This document shows positions 1-5,971 of a DNA stretch of 16,492 nucleotides, in pieces. The notes below the pieces were generated by a model, which worked only from the letters and a program-made list of their open reading frames with translations, searched no databases and was not told the origin of the DNA. Both the position numbers and the translations under genes were made by a program. Positions within the stretch are counted from its first letter, which is position 1. The number at the start of each line of letters is the position of its first letter. The stretch spans positions 1-16,492 of the forward strand of contig WJKT01000049.1 of the NCBI GenBank assembly GCA_014728955.1. Direction: 5' to 3'. This DNA is from Candidatus Peregrinibacteria bacterium (lineage in GTDB: Bacteria > Patescibacteriota > Gracilibacteria > UBA1369 > PNNO01).

Positions 1-561
1 TATTTGCCCGAACTGGTTATTAAACCCGAAGGAACAATCCCTGAGTATGGCGGCGGATTATGTCAGGTTTCGTCAACAATATATCGTGCCGCGCTCATGT
101 CGGGTCTTCCTATTGTTGAACGCTCGCCACATTCCTATGCGGTGTCATATTATGCGCAAATTTACGGATACGGTCTTGATGCTACCATTTATATTGGTGT
201 ACATGATGTAAAATTTATTAACGACACCCCCGGACACATTTTGATACAGGCGTATGCGGAAGGGTCGCAGGCGTTCTTTAAATTTTACGGTACCGATGAT
301 GGACGAAGCGTTGCATTGGAAGGACCGTATCAAGGAGGGTATCACGGACCGGGAGCTCCTGTTATTGTTGAAGACCCTTCGTTGCCGCCGGGAACACGAA
401 GACAAGTGGAATATGGCCATACCGGATTTAACGCAACATGGTATAGGCATATGGTAAAAGATGGTGAAGAAATCACCGAAACCATATATAGTGCGTATCG
501 TGCCATTCCGGCTAAAATTGTTGTGGGGCCGTCGGCTGATGCCGTTACCGAGGAAGAATAA
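1..561 (+). CDS. VanW family protein, C-terminal part (5' truncated by window edge)
   Basis: The open frame runs in from the left edge, so the true start and N-terminal domains are outside the window; about 186 residues are visible. The segment GGGLCQVSSTIYRAAL, followed by a run containing ERSPHSY and a YGLDATIY block, is the hallmark core of the VanW domain. After the core comes a beta-rich tail with a PPGTRRQVEYGHTGF stretch, similar to the G5-like tails of long VanW proteins. VanW proteins are usually exported and linked to the cell envelope, but their biochemical role is not settled. The TAA stop directly abuts the stop of the convergent TPR gene with no intergenic base. The family call is secure; function and export cannot be judged without the N-terminus. 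Confidence 0.88.
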   Translation, partial: YLPELVIKPEGTIPEYGGGLCQVSSTIYRAALMSGLPIVERSPHSYAVSYYAQIYGYGLDATIYIGVHDVKFINDTPGHILIQAYAEGSQAFFKFYGTDDGRSVALEGPYQGGYHGPGAPVIVEDPSLPPGTRRQVEYGHTGFNATWYRHMVKDGEEITETIYSAYRAIPAKIVVGPSADAVTEEE

Positions 562-1341
562 TCACTCCATTGCCTTTTCACATTCCTTTTTCATCTCTAG
601 CGCCACCTGGTTGTCCGGTTTTTTATCGAGTGCTTTCTGCAAATATTCGAGCGCTTCTTTATAGTGCTTTTGATCTATAAGAAAATGTGCAAAAATAAGC
701 AGATAATCAAGGTTGGTAGGATCCAACTTTAATGCTGTTTCGTACATGTCGTGAGCTTTTTTTGGATTACCCAATTTACGATATACTTCCGCCGTACTGA
801 TAAATCGACCCGGCCTTGAATCGTCAAGTTCTATGGAACGTAAATATGAAGAAAGCGCCTCTTCAAATTTTTCTTGTTCATAGAGCGCACGGCCGAGGTT
901 ACTGTGATATACCGCATGATCATCACGTTGGGTAGTCAACTGTCTAAACAACGCTTCTGCTTTAGAGAATTGCGCTTGTTTTAGATAAATTAAACCTAAA
1001 CGATGTAGTGCGTCATGAAAATGTTGATCAAGCGACGTAACCTGTATAAGTTTTTTCTCCGCTTGTTTGAGTTCGCCGCGTTCATAAAAAATCATCGCTT
1101 TGCTATAGAGCATTTTTGCCTCCATGGTTTTTGGAACGGACTTGGGAACATGAGAGGGAGCTTTACGTTCTTTACTTGGTTTTTCCTGTTTGTCACGGCG
1201 ATGTTTTGCATGTATACGAGCACCACCGTTAAAGGCTCTCAGCAGGGCGCGTTCAAGATATACTCCCTTTTCGTTAATATAATATCGTCGTACAAAGATA
1301 CCGATTAATGAGAGGATAATAAGAGCAAGTAAAATTTCCAT
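562..1341 (-). CDS. Membrane-anchored TPR repeat protein
   Basis: The 259-residue product begins MEILLALIILSLIGIFV, a single N-terminal membrane helix. A basic linker follows (about residues 25-75, rich in K and R), then roughly five tetratricopeptide repeats to the C-terminus, recognisable from recurring patterns such as LGLIYLKQAQFSKAEALF and LGRALYEQEKFEEALSSY. TPR arrays bind partner proteins, so an envelope-associated scaffold on the cytoplasmic face is likely; no partner can be named. I chose ATG at 1341; a TTG at 1350 would add three residues. It is the last gene of the murF-holB-ricT run and starts 9 bases after the ricT stop. It ends with TGA directly against the VanW stop on the other strand. 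No Shine-Dalgarno is visible. Confidence 0.85.
   Translation of the reverse strand: MEILLALIILSLIGIFVRRYYINEKGVYLERALLRAFNGGARIHAKHRRDKQEKPSKERKAPSHVPKSVPKTMEAKMLYSKAMIFYERGELKQAEKKLIQVTSLDQHFHDALHRLGLIYLKQAQFSKAEALFRQLTTQRDDHAVYHSNLGRALYEQEKFEEALSSYLRSIELDDSRPGRFISTAEVYRKLGNPKKAHDMYETALKLDPTNLDYLLIFAHFLIDQKHYKEALEYLQKALDKKPDNQVALEMKKECEKAME
605..624 (+). terminator. Possible weak terminator for the VanW gene, inside the opposing TPR gene
   Basis: About 45 bases past the VanW stop, the plus strand reads ACCTGG, loop TTGT, CCGGT, then five more T residues. The stem is five base pairs with one bulged T. This is the expected shape of a short intrinsic terminator, but the stem is weak and may be chance. 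It lies antisense within the TPR coding region. Confidence 0.25.
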
Positions 1342-1350
1342 GAAGAGCAA

Positions 1351-2217
1351 TTAAGATTCTTTAACGATAGGATCCGCCTGTTTATCCTGCAGACCTTCAA
1401 TTTCTTGATCAACAACGACTTTTTTTACATCGTCGATGGGAATGGTCTCAAACGAACGGTCTTTAAAGAGCACTTTTACCCGTTGATTGAGAATATCGAG
1501 AGAGATAACCTGTCCTTCACCTTTGGGGACTTTTACAATACTGCCTATTTTTGGAAGATTTTTCTTTAATTGTTTGTATTCTTCAACTTCGTAACGAAGG
1601 CAGCACATGAGTTTACCGCAACATCCTGAAAGCTTTGCACTTCCTTTGCTTTCCAAACATTGTGATCGCACCATGTCCATGGTGATACTTTTTAAGTCCT
1701 TCAGCCAGCTGGCGCAGCATAACGATTTACCGCACTTCCCTCTTCCGGTAACAATGCGGGCTTTGTCGCGCGGGCCTATTTGTTGCAAGTGAATTTGTTT
1801 TTGGAATGTTTTTGCCAAGTCTTTTACCAGTTCACGAAAATCAACACGGTCGTCTGAAGTAAAAATAAAATTGATGCGACTGCCATCAAGTGAATATTCG
1901 GTAAATTCCAGAATCATATCAAGCTTATGTTTTTTTATTTTTTCTTTACAAATATCCATTGCTTCTTCCGCTCTTTCTTGTAAGGTTTCCATTTTTTGTT
2001 TATCGTGAGCGGTTGCTTTACGCAAATACGAATATGAAGTGGTGATTTTATCAAGATCTTGTTCATCACGATTAATAAAATGCACCCGTCCGATATTTTC
2101 TCTGTTTTCATCATCGTGATATACGACAAAATCTCCCGGAGCCGGGTCGGCTTTATCTGGTTGCGGTATACTTAGTTCCTTGCGTGTAAATTGATCGTAA
2201 ACTCCTATTATTTTCAT
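1351..2217 (-). CDS. ricT: RicT/YaaT-type PSP1 domain protein
   Basis: The 288-residue product matches the PSP1/RicT family. After an N-terminal beta domain come the signature GPRDKARIVTGRGKCGKSLCC (first 20 residues about 148-167) and then KLSGCCGKLMCCLRYE (195-210). Cysteines at about 162, 167, 168, 187, 199, 200, 205 and 206 are all present. In Bacillus subtilis, RicT joins RicA and RicF in an iron-sulphur-containing complex that affects RNase Y-dependent mRNA processing and development. Only RicT is visible here, so whether a full complex exists is unknown. The start overlaps the holB stop by four bases (ATGA), indicating translational coupling. The holB-ricT order is widely conserved, which supports both calls. 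Confidence 0.92.
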   Translation of the reverse strand: MKIIGVYDQFTRKELSIPQPDKADPAPGDFVVYHDDENRENIGRVHFINRDEQDLDKITTSYSYLRKATAHDKQKMETLQERAEEAMDICKEKIKKHKLDMILEFTEYSLDGSRINFIFTSDDRVDFRELVKDLAKTFQKQIHLQQIGPRDKARIVTGRGKCGKSLCCASWLKDLKSITMDMVRSQCLESKGSAKLSGCCGKLMCCLRYEVEEYKQLKKNLPKIGSIVKVPKGEGQVISLDILNQRVKVLFKDRSFETIPIDDVKKVVVDQEIEGLQDKQADPIVKES

Positions 2218-3137
2218 TGAGACGTTTTTAATGCTAATGATTCAAGTGCAAGTCGTGCATTGATGTTGCGTTTCAGTAACGTACGTGTTTTTTCGAGCGA
2301 AGAAAGCAACGAGAGATAATGGTCTTTTTTAGGTGAATTACTATTGGTGGTCAGCTCTTTGTGCAGCCTGCTTCGCACAAGGTGGGTAAAAATATCTAAA
2401 AACTCTTTATTATCACGTTCATCCGATACAATCTCCTCAACAAGACCGAATTTTCTGTATATGGGCTTGTCTTCCAAAAACTCACAGAGCATATTATACA
2501 TTGTTCTATACGAGGCCAAAAGGTCAGAATCTTCCAGCAACTTTATAGCTCGTCCGCTTTTCCCTAAAGAAAGCGAGCAGACTTGATCAAGCGTTTTGTC
2601 GTCGGTATTTGGATACAATGCACGTAACTTTTCTTTAAGAAATTTTTGCGAATATGCTGAAAATTTAAGAAGACGTACGCGGGAAATAATAGTGGGAAGC
2701 ATATCACGCACGTTGTTTGTCGTCATGATAATAATGGTGTTTGGTGGTGGCTCTTCCAGTGTTTTTAGAAGGCAGTTTGCCGCTTCGGGAGTGAGTTTGT
2801 GCGCGCCGTTTATCAAGAGAATTTTATAGGAAGCGTGTTTTGTCATGTGCAGTTTGCCGATGACGTCTCGGATTTGCTCTATTTTGATCGACGTTCCTTC
2901 GTCGTCGATAACCACCGTGTCAGGATGACTACCCGCCTGAATTTGTTTGCACGTACTGCAGGTATGACAAAGGTTATTGGTACATTGCAAGATGTTAACA
3001 AACATTTTGGCGATGGAAAACTTGCCGATATGTGAAGGGCCTGCAAATAAATAAGCATGAGCAAGTGTCTTTGAGGCTATATCGTGTTCAATAAGCTCAA
3101 GCTGTTTTTTGTGACCGATAATATTCCAGTTATACAT
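2214..3137 (-). CDS. holB: DNA polymerase III delta' subunit (clamp-loader)
   Basis: This 307-residue AAA+ protein opens with WNIIGHKKQLELI and LAHAYLFAGPSHIGK, typical of delta' and gamma/tau clamp-loader subunits. The P-loop region is GPSHIGKFS (33-41), with Phe where Thr or Ser normally follows Lys, so ATP binding may be weak, as is common in delta'. A zinc-ribbon cluster is present at Cys52, Cys57, Cys60 and Cys63. The sensor-like segment LLKTLEEPP (123-131) and ISRVRLL follow; the classic SRC motif is SRV here. Delta' helps load the sliding clamp onto primed DNA at the replisome. The gene sits 19 bases after the murF-like gene and overlaps ricT by four bases. DnaX is ruled out by length and by its position next to ricT. 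Confidence 0.93.
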   Translation of the reverse strand: MYNWNIIGHKKQLELIEHDIASKTLAHAYLFAGPSHIGKFSIAKMFVNILQCTNNLCHTCSTCKQIQAGSHPDTVVIDDEGTSIKIEQIRDVIGKLHMTKHASYKILLINGAHKLTPEAANCLLKTLEEPPPNTIIIMTTNNVRDMLPTIISRVRLLKFSAYSQKFLKEKLRALYPNTDDKTLDQVCSLSLGKSGRAIKLLEDSDLLASYRTMYNMLCEFLEDKPIYRKFGLVEEIVSDERDNKEFLDIFTHLVRSRLHKELTTNSNSPKKDHYLSLLSSLEKTRTLLKRNINARLALESLALKTSQ

Positions 3138-3156
3138 GGTGTGTTCGTATATCCTG

Positions 3157-4446
3157 TTATGGGGCTATATTCTCCCAGTTTTTCCCTTGTCTGACAAGGG
3201 TATCTTGTGCTTCTTCAGGTCTGAGCATAAACGCTTCGACAAAACACTCCAATCTGACATTGTTTTGTGAGCCCTTTGCCAGCACAACATCACCCGGTTT
3301 TTTAATTTCTCTGTAGCGCTCTATGGCTTTATGTACATCACGGCATTCTATAATATGCTTGCTTGGCATACCATTTTTTAGGGCCGTTTCCGCGGCGTAA
3401 TGCACATCTTCGCCCACGGTGATAAGTACATCCGCTTTGCTCGGTATATGTCTGCCGACATCCTGATGCAATGATTTTGAGTAGTCGCCCAATTCATTCA
3501 TATTACCGAAAATAAAAACGCGGCGCGCGCCTCGTTTTGTGCCGAAAAAATGCAAAACATGCAACGCTTCTTTAACCGCTTCCGGCGATGCGTTGTACGA
3601 ACTGTCCAGCAAAAGCAGGTTATCGATCCCCTCGATAAGGGTCATGCGTCCCGGTGGCAAGTGATATCCTTTTAACGTTTCTTGGATAGTTTGTACGGGA
3701 ATGCCTGTTTCGCGCGCGGCAATAATAGCGGGCAGGACAATGCTTAATTGATACTCTCCATAGAGCGGCACAAAAGCGGTAAAACTGTCTTCATCTCCAT
3801 AGTGTACCGTGAAGCTGAGACCCTCCTCTGTTTGCCTGATATCGCTTGCCCATACGTCGGCTTTCTTTTTTTGACTATACAAAATATGGTTATGCTCTTT
3901 ATCATCTGAGAGTGTTTTTATGTGATTATCATCAAGTGATAAATATGCTGTTCCGTCCGGTTTCATGCGGCTTACAATTTTTTTCTTTTCCCGGAAAACG
4001 TCTTCAATTGAAGAAAATTGAGCGTTGTCCAGATGAACCGGTTTAATAGCGGTAATAATTGCAATGTCGGGTGGCGCTATATGCGTTAAGTAATCCATGT
4101 CTCCCGACTTATCAACACCCATCTCCAAAATAAGATAATCGAACGTCTCTCGATTAAAAAAGGTATATCCAAATGCTTTAAACAATGTAACAAGCCATTG
4201 CACCGGTGACGAAAACCCGCTTTTTTGTTGTAAGATAGTAAGCAGCAAGCCAAATTCACTATTATAACTTTTTTCACTTTTAAGAACCCGGTGATGCGTT
4301 TCCAGCAGATGCGCCACCAAATCTTTACAGGATGTTTTTCCAACCGATCCGGTAATGCCCACGATCGATGCTCGCATAGTTTTTAATTTTCGTTTTGCCA
4401 AGAAAGCAAGTATGGAAAGAACGCTTTTTTTCAGAAATCGTTTCAT
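3157..4446 (-). CDS. murF: MurF-like Mur ligase lacking the N-terminal UDP-substrate domain
   Basis: The 429-residue product has the Mur ligase ATP loop GITGSVGKTS (30-39), a YNSEFGLLLTIL segment (61-72), EMG with GDMDYL (108-120), and PDIAIITAIKPVHL (126-139). The C-terminal part has DSSYNASPEAV (281-291), GNMNELG (314-320) and KGSQNNVRLE (391-400). These match UDP-MurNAc-tripeptide:D-Ala-D-Ala ligase, the last cytoplasmic step of peptidoglycan precursor synthesis. A typical MurF has about 80 more residues before the ATP loop, forming the UDP-substrate domain. Here only a basic, hydrophobic 25-residue leader (MKRFLKKSVLSILAFLAK) precedes it. The upstream bases belong to the acylphosphatase promoter and leave no room for a longer frame. 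It may therefore be a true MurF with altered substrate binding or a related ligase. It is the first gene of the minus-strand operon. Confidence 0.82.
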   Translation of the reverse strand: MKRFLKKSVLSILAFLAKRKLKTMRASIVGITGSVGKTSCKDLVAHLLETHHRVLKSEKSYNSEFGLLLTILQQKSGFSSPVQWLVTLFKAFGYTFFNRETFDYLILEMGVDKSGDMDYLTHIAPPDIAIITAIKPVHLDNAQFSSIEDVFREKKKIVSRMKPDGTAYLSLDDNHIKTLSDDKEHNHILYSQKKKADVWASDIRQTEEGLSFTVHYGDEDSFTAFVPLYGEYQLSIVLPAIIAARETGIPVQTIQETLKGYHLPPGRMTLIEGIDNLLLLDSSYNASPEAVKEALHVLHFFGTKRGARRVFIFGNMNELGDYSKSLHQDVGRHIPSKADVLITVGEDVHYAAETALKNGMPSKHIIECRDVHKAIERYREIKKPGDVVLAKGSQNNVRLECFVEAFMLRPEEAQDTLVRQGKNWENIAP

Positions 4447-4454
4447 TCGATAAT

Positions 4455-4483
4455 GTTATAAACTATACTGATTGTACCGTTAA
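4455..4483 (-). promoter_or_regulatory. Candidate promoter of the murF-holB-ricT-TPR operon
   Basis: On the minus strand, TTAACG (4483-4478) is followed after 17 bases by TATAAC (4460-4455). The predicted start of transcription, near 4448, is only about two bases before the murF-like ATG at 4446, which would make the message nearly leaderless. That fits the missing Shine-Dalgarno. The -35 is only a partial match. Confidence 0.4.
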
Positions 4484-4494
4484 CCGAGTAAGGA
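4464..4494 (+). promoter_or_regulatory. Candidate -10 box and Shine-Dalgarno of the acylphosphatase gene
   Basis: On the plus strand a TATACT box lies at 4464-4469 without a good -35. AAGGA at 4490-4494 is eight bases before the ATG at 4503 and decides that start. It is one of only two clear Shine-Dalgarno sequences among the 17 visible starts. Confidence 0.45.
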
Positions 4495-4502
4495 CTCAAT
4501 AT

Positions 4503-4784
4503 ATGAAAATACAAGCTGTACTCACTATAACCGGAAAAGTCCAGGGGGTTTGTTACCGTGCTAATGCTCAGACACACGCCCAAAAGTTGTCACTCACGGG
4601 ATGGGTGCGCAATATGCCTGATGGCAGTGTTAAAGTTGTTTGTCAGGGAGAGCCTTCGTCAATTGAGTCGTTCGTTACATGGTGTAAACAAGGGCCGCCG
4701 GCAGCATCGGTGCGTTCGGTTAATGTAAAAAAACAGCCTCTCGAAGACGAGAAGCTGTTTGATTCGTTTGATATTACAGGCTGA
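4503..4784 (+). CDS. acyP: Acylphosphatase
   Basis: The 93-residue product has the full acylphosphatase signature: GKVQGVCYRANAQ (11-23) with the catalytic Arg19, and GWVRNMPDGSVKV (33-45) with the catalytic Asn37. The family usually has about 90-100 residues. The enzyme hydrolyses small acyl phosphates such as acetyl or carbamoyl phosphate in the cytoplasm. Reading from an upstream ATG at 4395 would add 36 residues overlapping the murF start and is rejected; ATG 4503 has a well-placed AAGGA. The gene diverges from the murF-like gene and converges on rplT with stop codons directly adjacent. Its last part (4727-4760) doubles as the terminator of the opposing ribosomal operon. Confidence 0.92.
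   Translation: MKIQAVLTITGKVQGVCYRANAQTHAQKLSLTGWVRNMPDGSVKVVCQGEPSSIESFVTWCKQGPPAASVRSVNVKKQPLEDEKLFDSFDITG
4727..4760 (-). terminator. Intrinsic terminator of infC-rpmI-rplT, inside the acylphosphatase gene
   Basis: Arms at 4731-4743 and 4748-4760 are complementary over 13 bases with one mismatch, around a four-base loop (4744-4747). Read on the minus strand, the hairpin is followed by a run of seven T residues (complement of 4733-4727), three of them in the stem base. It begins 24 bases past the rplT stop. On the plus strand no T-run follows, so it should act in one direction only. The whole element is coding sequence for the acylphosphatase C-terminus. Confidence 0.8.
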
Positions 4785-5138
4785 TTAAAGCGCCGCTTTT
4801 GCCTTTTTGATAATGGCATTAAACGCTTCTTCGTTGTTTACCGCCAGATCGGCAAGTATTTTACGGTCAATTTTAATATCCGCTTTTAGCAATGCATGCA
4901 TAAAACGGCTATATGAAATGCCTTGTTTTCGGCACGCCGCATTTATTCTGGTAATCCACAGACTTCGAAATGTTCGTTTTTTAAGTCTTCGGTCACGGTA
5001 TGCGTTGATACCGGCTTTCATAACAGCATTCTTCGCCTGGCTGAATGTTTTGCTACGAAGACCACGGTAACCTTTGGCAGACTTAACGATTTTTCGGTGC
5101 CTACGGTGGGCTTTTGTGCCTCTTTTCACTCGAGTCAT
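4785..5138 (-). CDS. rplT: 50S ribosomal protein L20
   Basis: The 117-residue basic protein starts MTRVKRGTKAHRRHRKIVK and contains GYRGLRSKTF, AYRDRRLKKRTFRSLWITRI and GISYSRFMHAL. These are standard for L20, an early-assembling protein that binds 23S rRNA, and the length is normal for the family. It is the last gene of infC-rpmI-rplT and starts 26 bases after the rpmI stop. In Bacillus and E. coli, L20 represses its own operon by binding the mRNA; no matching long leader is present here. No Shine-Dalgarno is visible upstream. A strong terminator follows on the minus strand. Confidence 0.97.
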   Translation of the reverse strand: MTRVKRGTKAHRRHRKIVKSAKGYRGLRSKTFSQAKNAVMKAGINAYRDRRLKKRTFRSLWITRINAACRKQGISYSRFMHALLKADIKIDRKILADLAVNNEEAFNAIIKKAKAAL

Positions 5139-5164
5139 AGTGTGTTAATTAAGACTATAGAAAA

Positions 5165-5353
5165 TTATGTAAGGAGCTTTGAAAGCATCTTTTGTTGAGG
5201 CTTTTCAGCAACTTTACCTTTTTTGTCCAGTTTTTTTTGACGCTTTGACTTGTTAACGAGAAGGTGTCTTTTACATGATTTTTCAACCACATATTTCCCC
5301 GAACCTGTTTTTTTAACTCGCTTTTTAGCGCCGCTATGTGTTTTTTGCTTCAT
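5165..5353 (-). CDS. rpmI: 50S ribosomal protein L35
   Basis: The 62-residue, very basic protein starts MKQKTHSGAKKRVKKTGSGK and contains a CKRHLLVNKSKRQK segment, matching L35 (usually 60-66 residues; consensus K-THs-akKRfk-TgsGk and HlL-kKs-KrKr). It is part of the large ribosomal subunit. It sits 6 bases after the infC stop and 26 bases before rplT, in the classic infC-rpmI-rplT order. Translational coupling to infC is plausible because of the short gap and the absence of its own Shine-Dalgarno. Confidence 0.95.
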   Translation of the reverse strand: MKQKTHSGAKKRVKKTGSGKYVVEKSCKRHLLVNKSKRQKKLDKKGKVAEKPQQKMLSKLLT

Positions 5354-5359
5354 AAATAA

Positions 5360-5890
5360 TTATTTTATAGGAGTAAGAATCATAATAAGATTGTTTCCTT
5401 GTCTTTTTGGCCCTTCTTCCACATTGCCCACTTCGGAAAGATTTTCCGCAAACTTTTTTAATTTTTCTTTCGCCAGATCTACATGAGCTAATTCTCTTCC
5501 TCTGAAAATGAGGGCAACTTTTACCATATTTCGAGCTTTCAGGAATCGTTCCGCTTGTTTTCGTTTAACTTCTATGTCGTGATCGTCTGTACGGAAGCCC
5601 ATTCGAATACCTTTTACTTCGGTTTGCTTTTGCATTTTACGGTGCTTTTGATCAATTTTCTTCTGTTTATATCGATATTTTCCGTAATCCATCAGTTTAC
5701 AGACCGGAGGTTTTGCATGTGGTGATACTTCCACCAAATCAATATCTTTTTCTTGTGCTTTGGCGAGTGCATCTTCAATTGCCATAATGCCCAGCTGCTC
5801 GCCCTCATTGTCTATAAGGCGTACCGTCGGAACCTTGATTTTTTGATTAACTCGAAGTTTCTTATTTATACGTAGTATGTGTTTAGGGAT
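5360..5890 (-). CDS. infC: Translation initiation factor IF-3 with a non-canonical ATC start
   Basis: The 176-residue product carries the IF-3 N-domain (VRLIDNEGEQLGIM, then DLVEVSPHAKPPVCKLMDYGKY), a lysine-rich linker, and the C-domain (KGIRMGFRTDDHDIEVK, VKVALIFRGRELAH). IF-3 binds the 30S subunit and rejects wrong start codons and initiator tRNA pairing. The first ATG in frame (5785) would drop 35 residues of the conserved N-domain. Between the in-frame TAA above (four codons upstream) and that ATG there is no ATG, GTG or TTG. ATC at 5890-5888 lies 7 bases after AGAGGA, so I take it as the start. Atypical AUU or AUC starts are known for infC in E. coli and Myxococcus and allow IF-3 to limit its own synthesis. 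It is followed 6 bases on by rpmI. Confidence 0.93.
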   Translation of the reverse strand: MPKHILRINKKLRVNQKIKVPTVRLIDNEGEQLGIMAIEDALAKAQEKDIDLVEVSPHAKPPVCKLMDYGKYRYKQKKIDQKHRKMQKQTEVKGIRMGFRTDDHDIEVKRKQAERFLKARNMVKVALIFRGRELAHVDLAKEKLKKFAENLSEVGNVEEGPKRQGNNLIMILTPIK

Positions 5891-5897
5891 AGAAAAA

Positions 5898-5919
5898 TCC
5901 TCTTAATCTCGCAAGAGGA
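5898..5919 (-). promoter_or_regulatory. Hairpin covering the infC Shine-Dalgarno
   Basis: Arms at 5913-5919 and 5898-5904 (minus strand TCCTCTT and AAGAGGA) form a perfect 7-bp stem with an 8-base loop. The right arm contains the complete infC Shine-Dalgarno AGAGGA (5903-5898), seven bases before the ATC start. If folded, it would hide the ribosome-binding site. The predicted leader is only about 32 bases, so this hairpin makes up most of it. Confidence 0.65.
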
Positions 5920-5928
5920 GGCCTATGG

Positions 5929-5958
5929 ATGATAGTGGAAAACACGTGTTTCCGTCAA
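5929..5958 (-). promoter_or_regulatory. infC operon promoter with palindromic spacer
   Basis: On the minus strand, TTGACG (5958-5953) and TATCAT (5934-5929) are separated by 18 bases, close to the vegetative sigma consensus. Transcription should begin near 5922. The spacer contains a perfect 12-base palindrome AAACACGTGTTT (5951-5940), a possible operator. The promoter starts 14 bases past the stop of the upstream methyltransferase gene, so infC may be read both from here and by read-through. Confidence 0.65.
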
Positions 5959-5971
5959 GGCTTTTCACGTA

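Noticed and set aside
4395..4502. Upstream extension of acylphosphatase by 36 residues
   Set aside because: It overlaps the murF-like start and promoter, and the ATG at 4503 has a well-spaced AAGGA and gives the normal family length.
5891..5922. An L20-binding autoregulatory leader like that of Bacillus infC
   Set aside because: The leader predicted from the promoter is only about 32 bases with a single small hairpin, too short for the known L20 leader.
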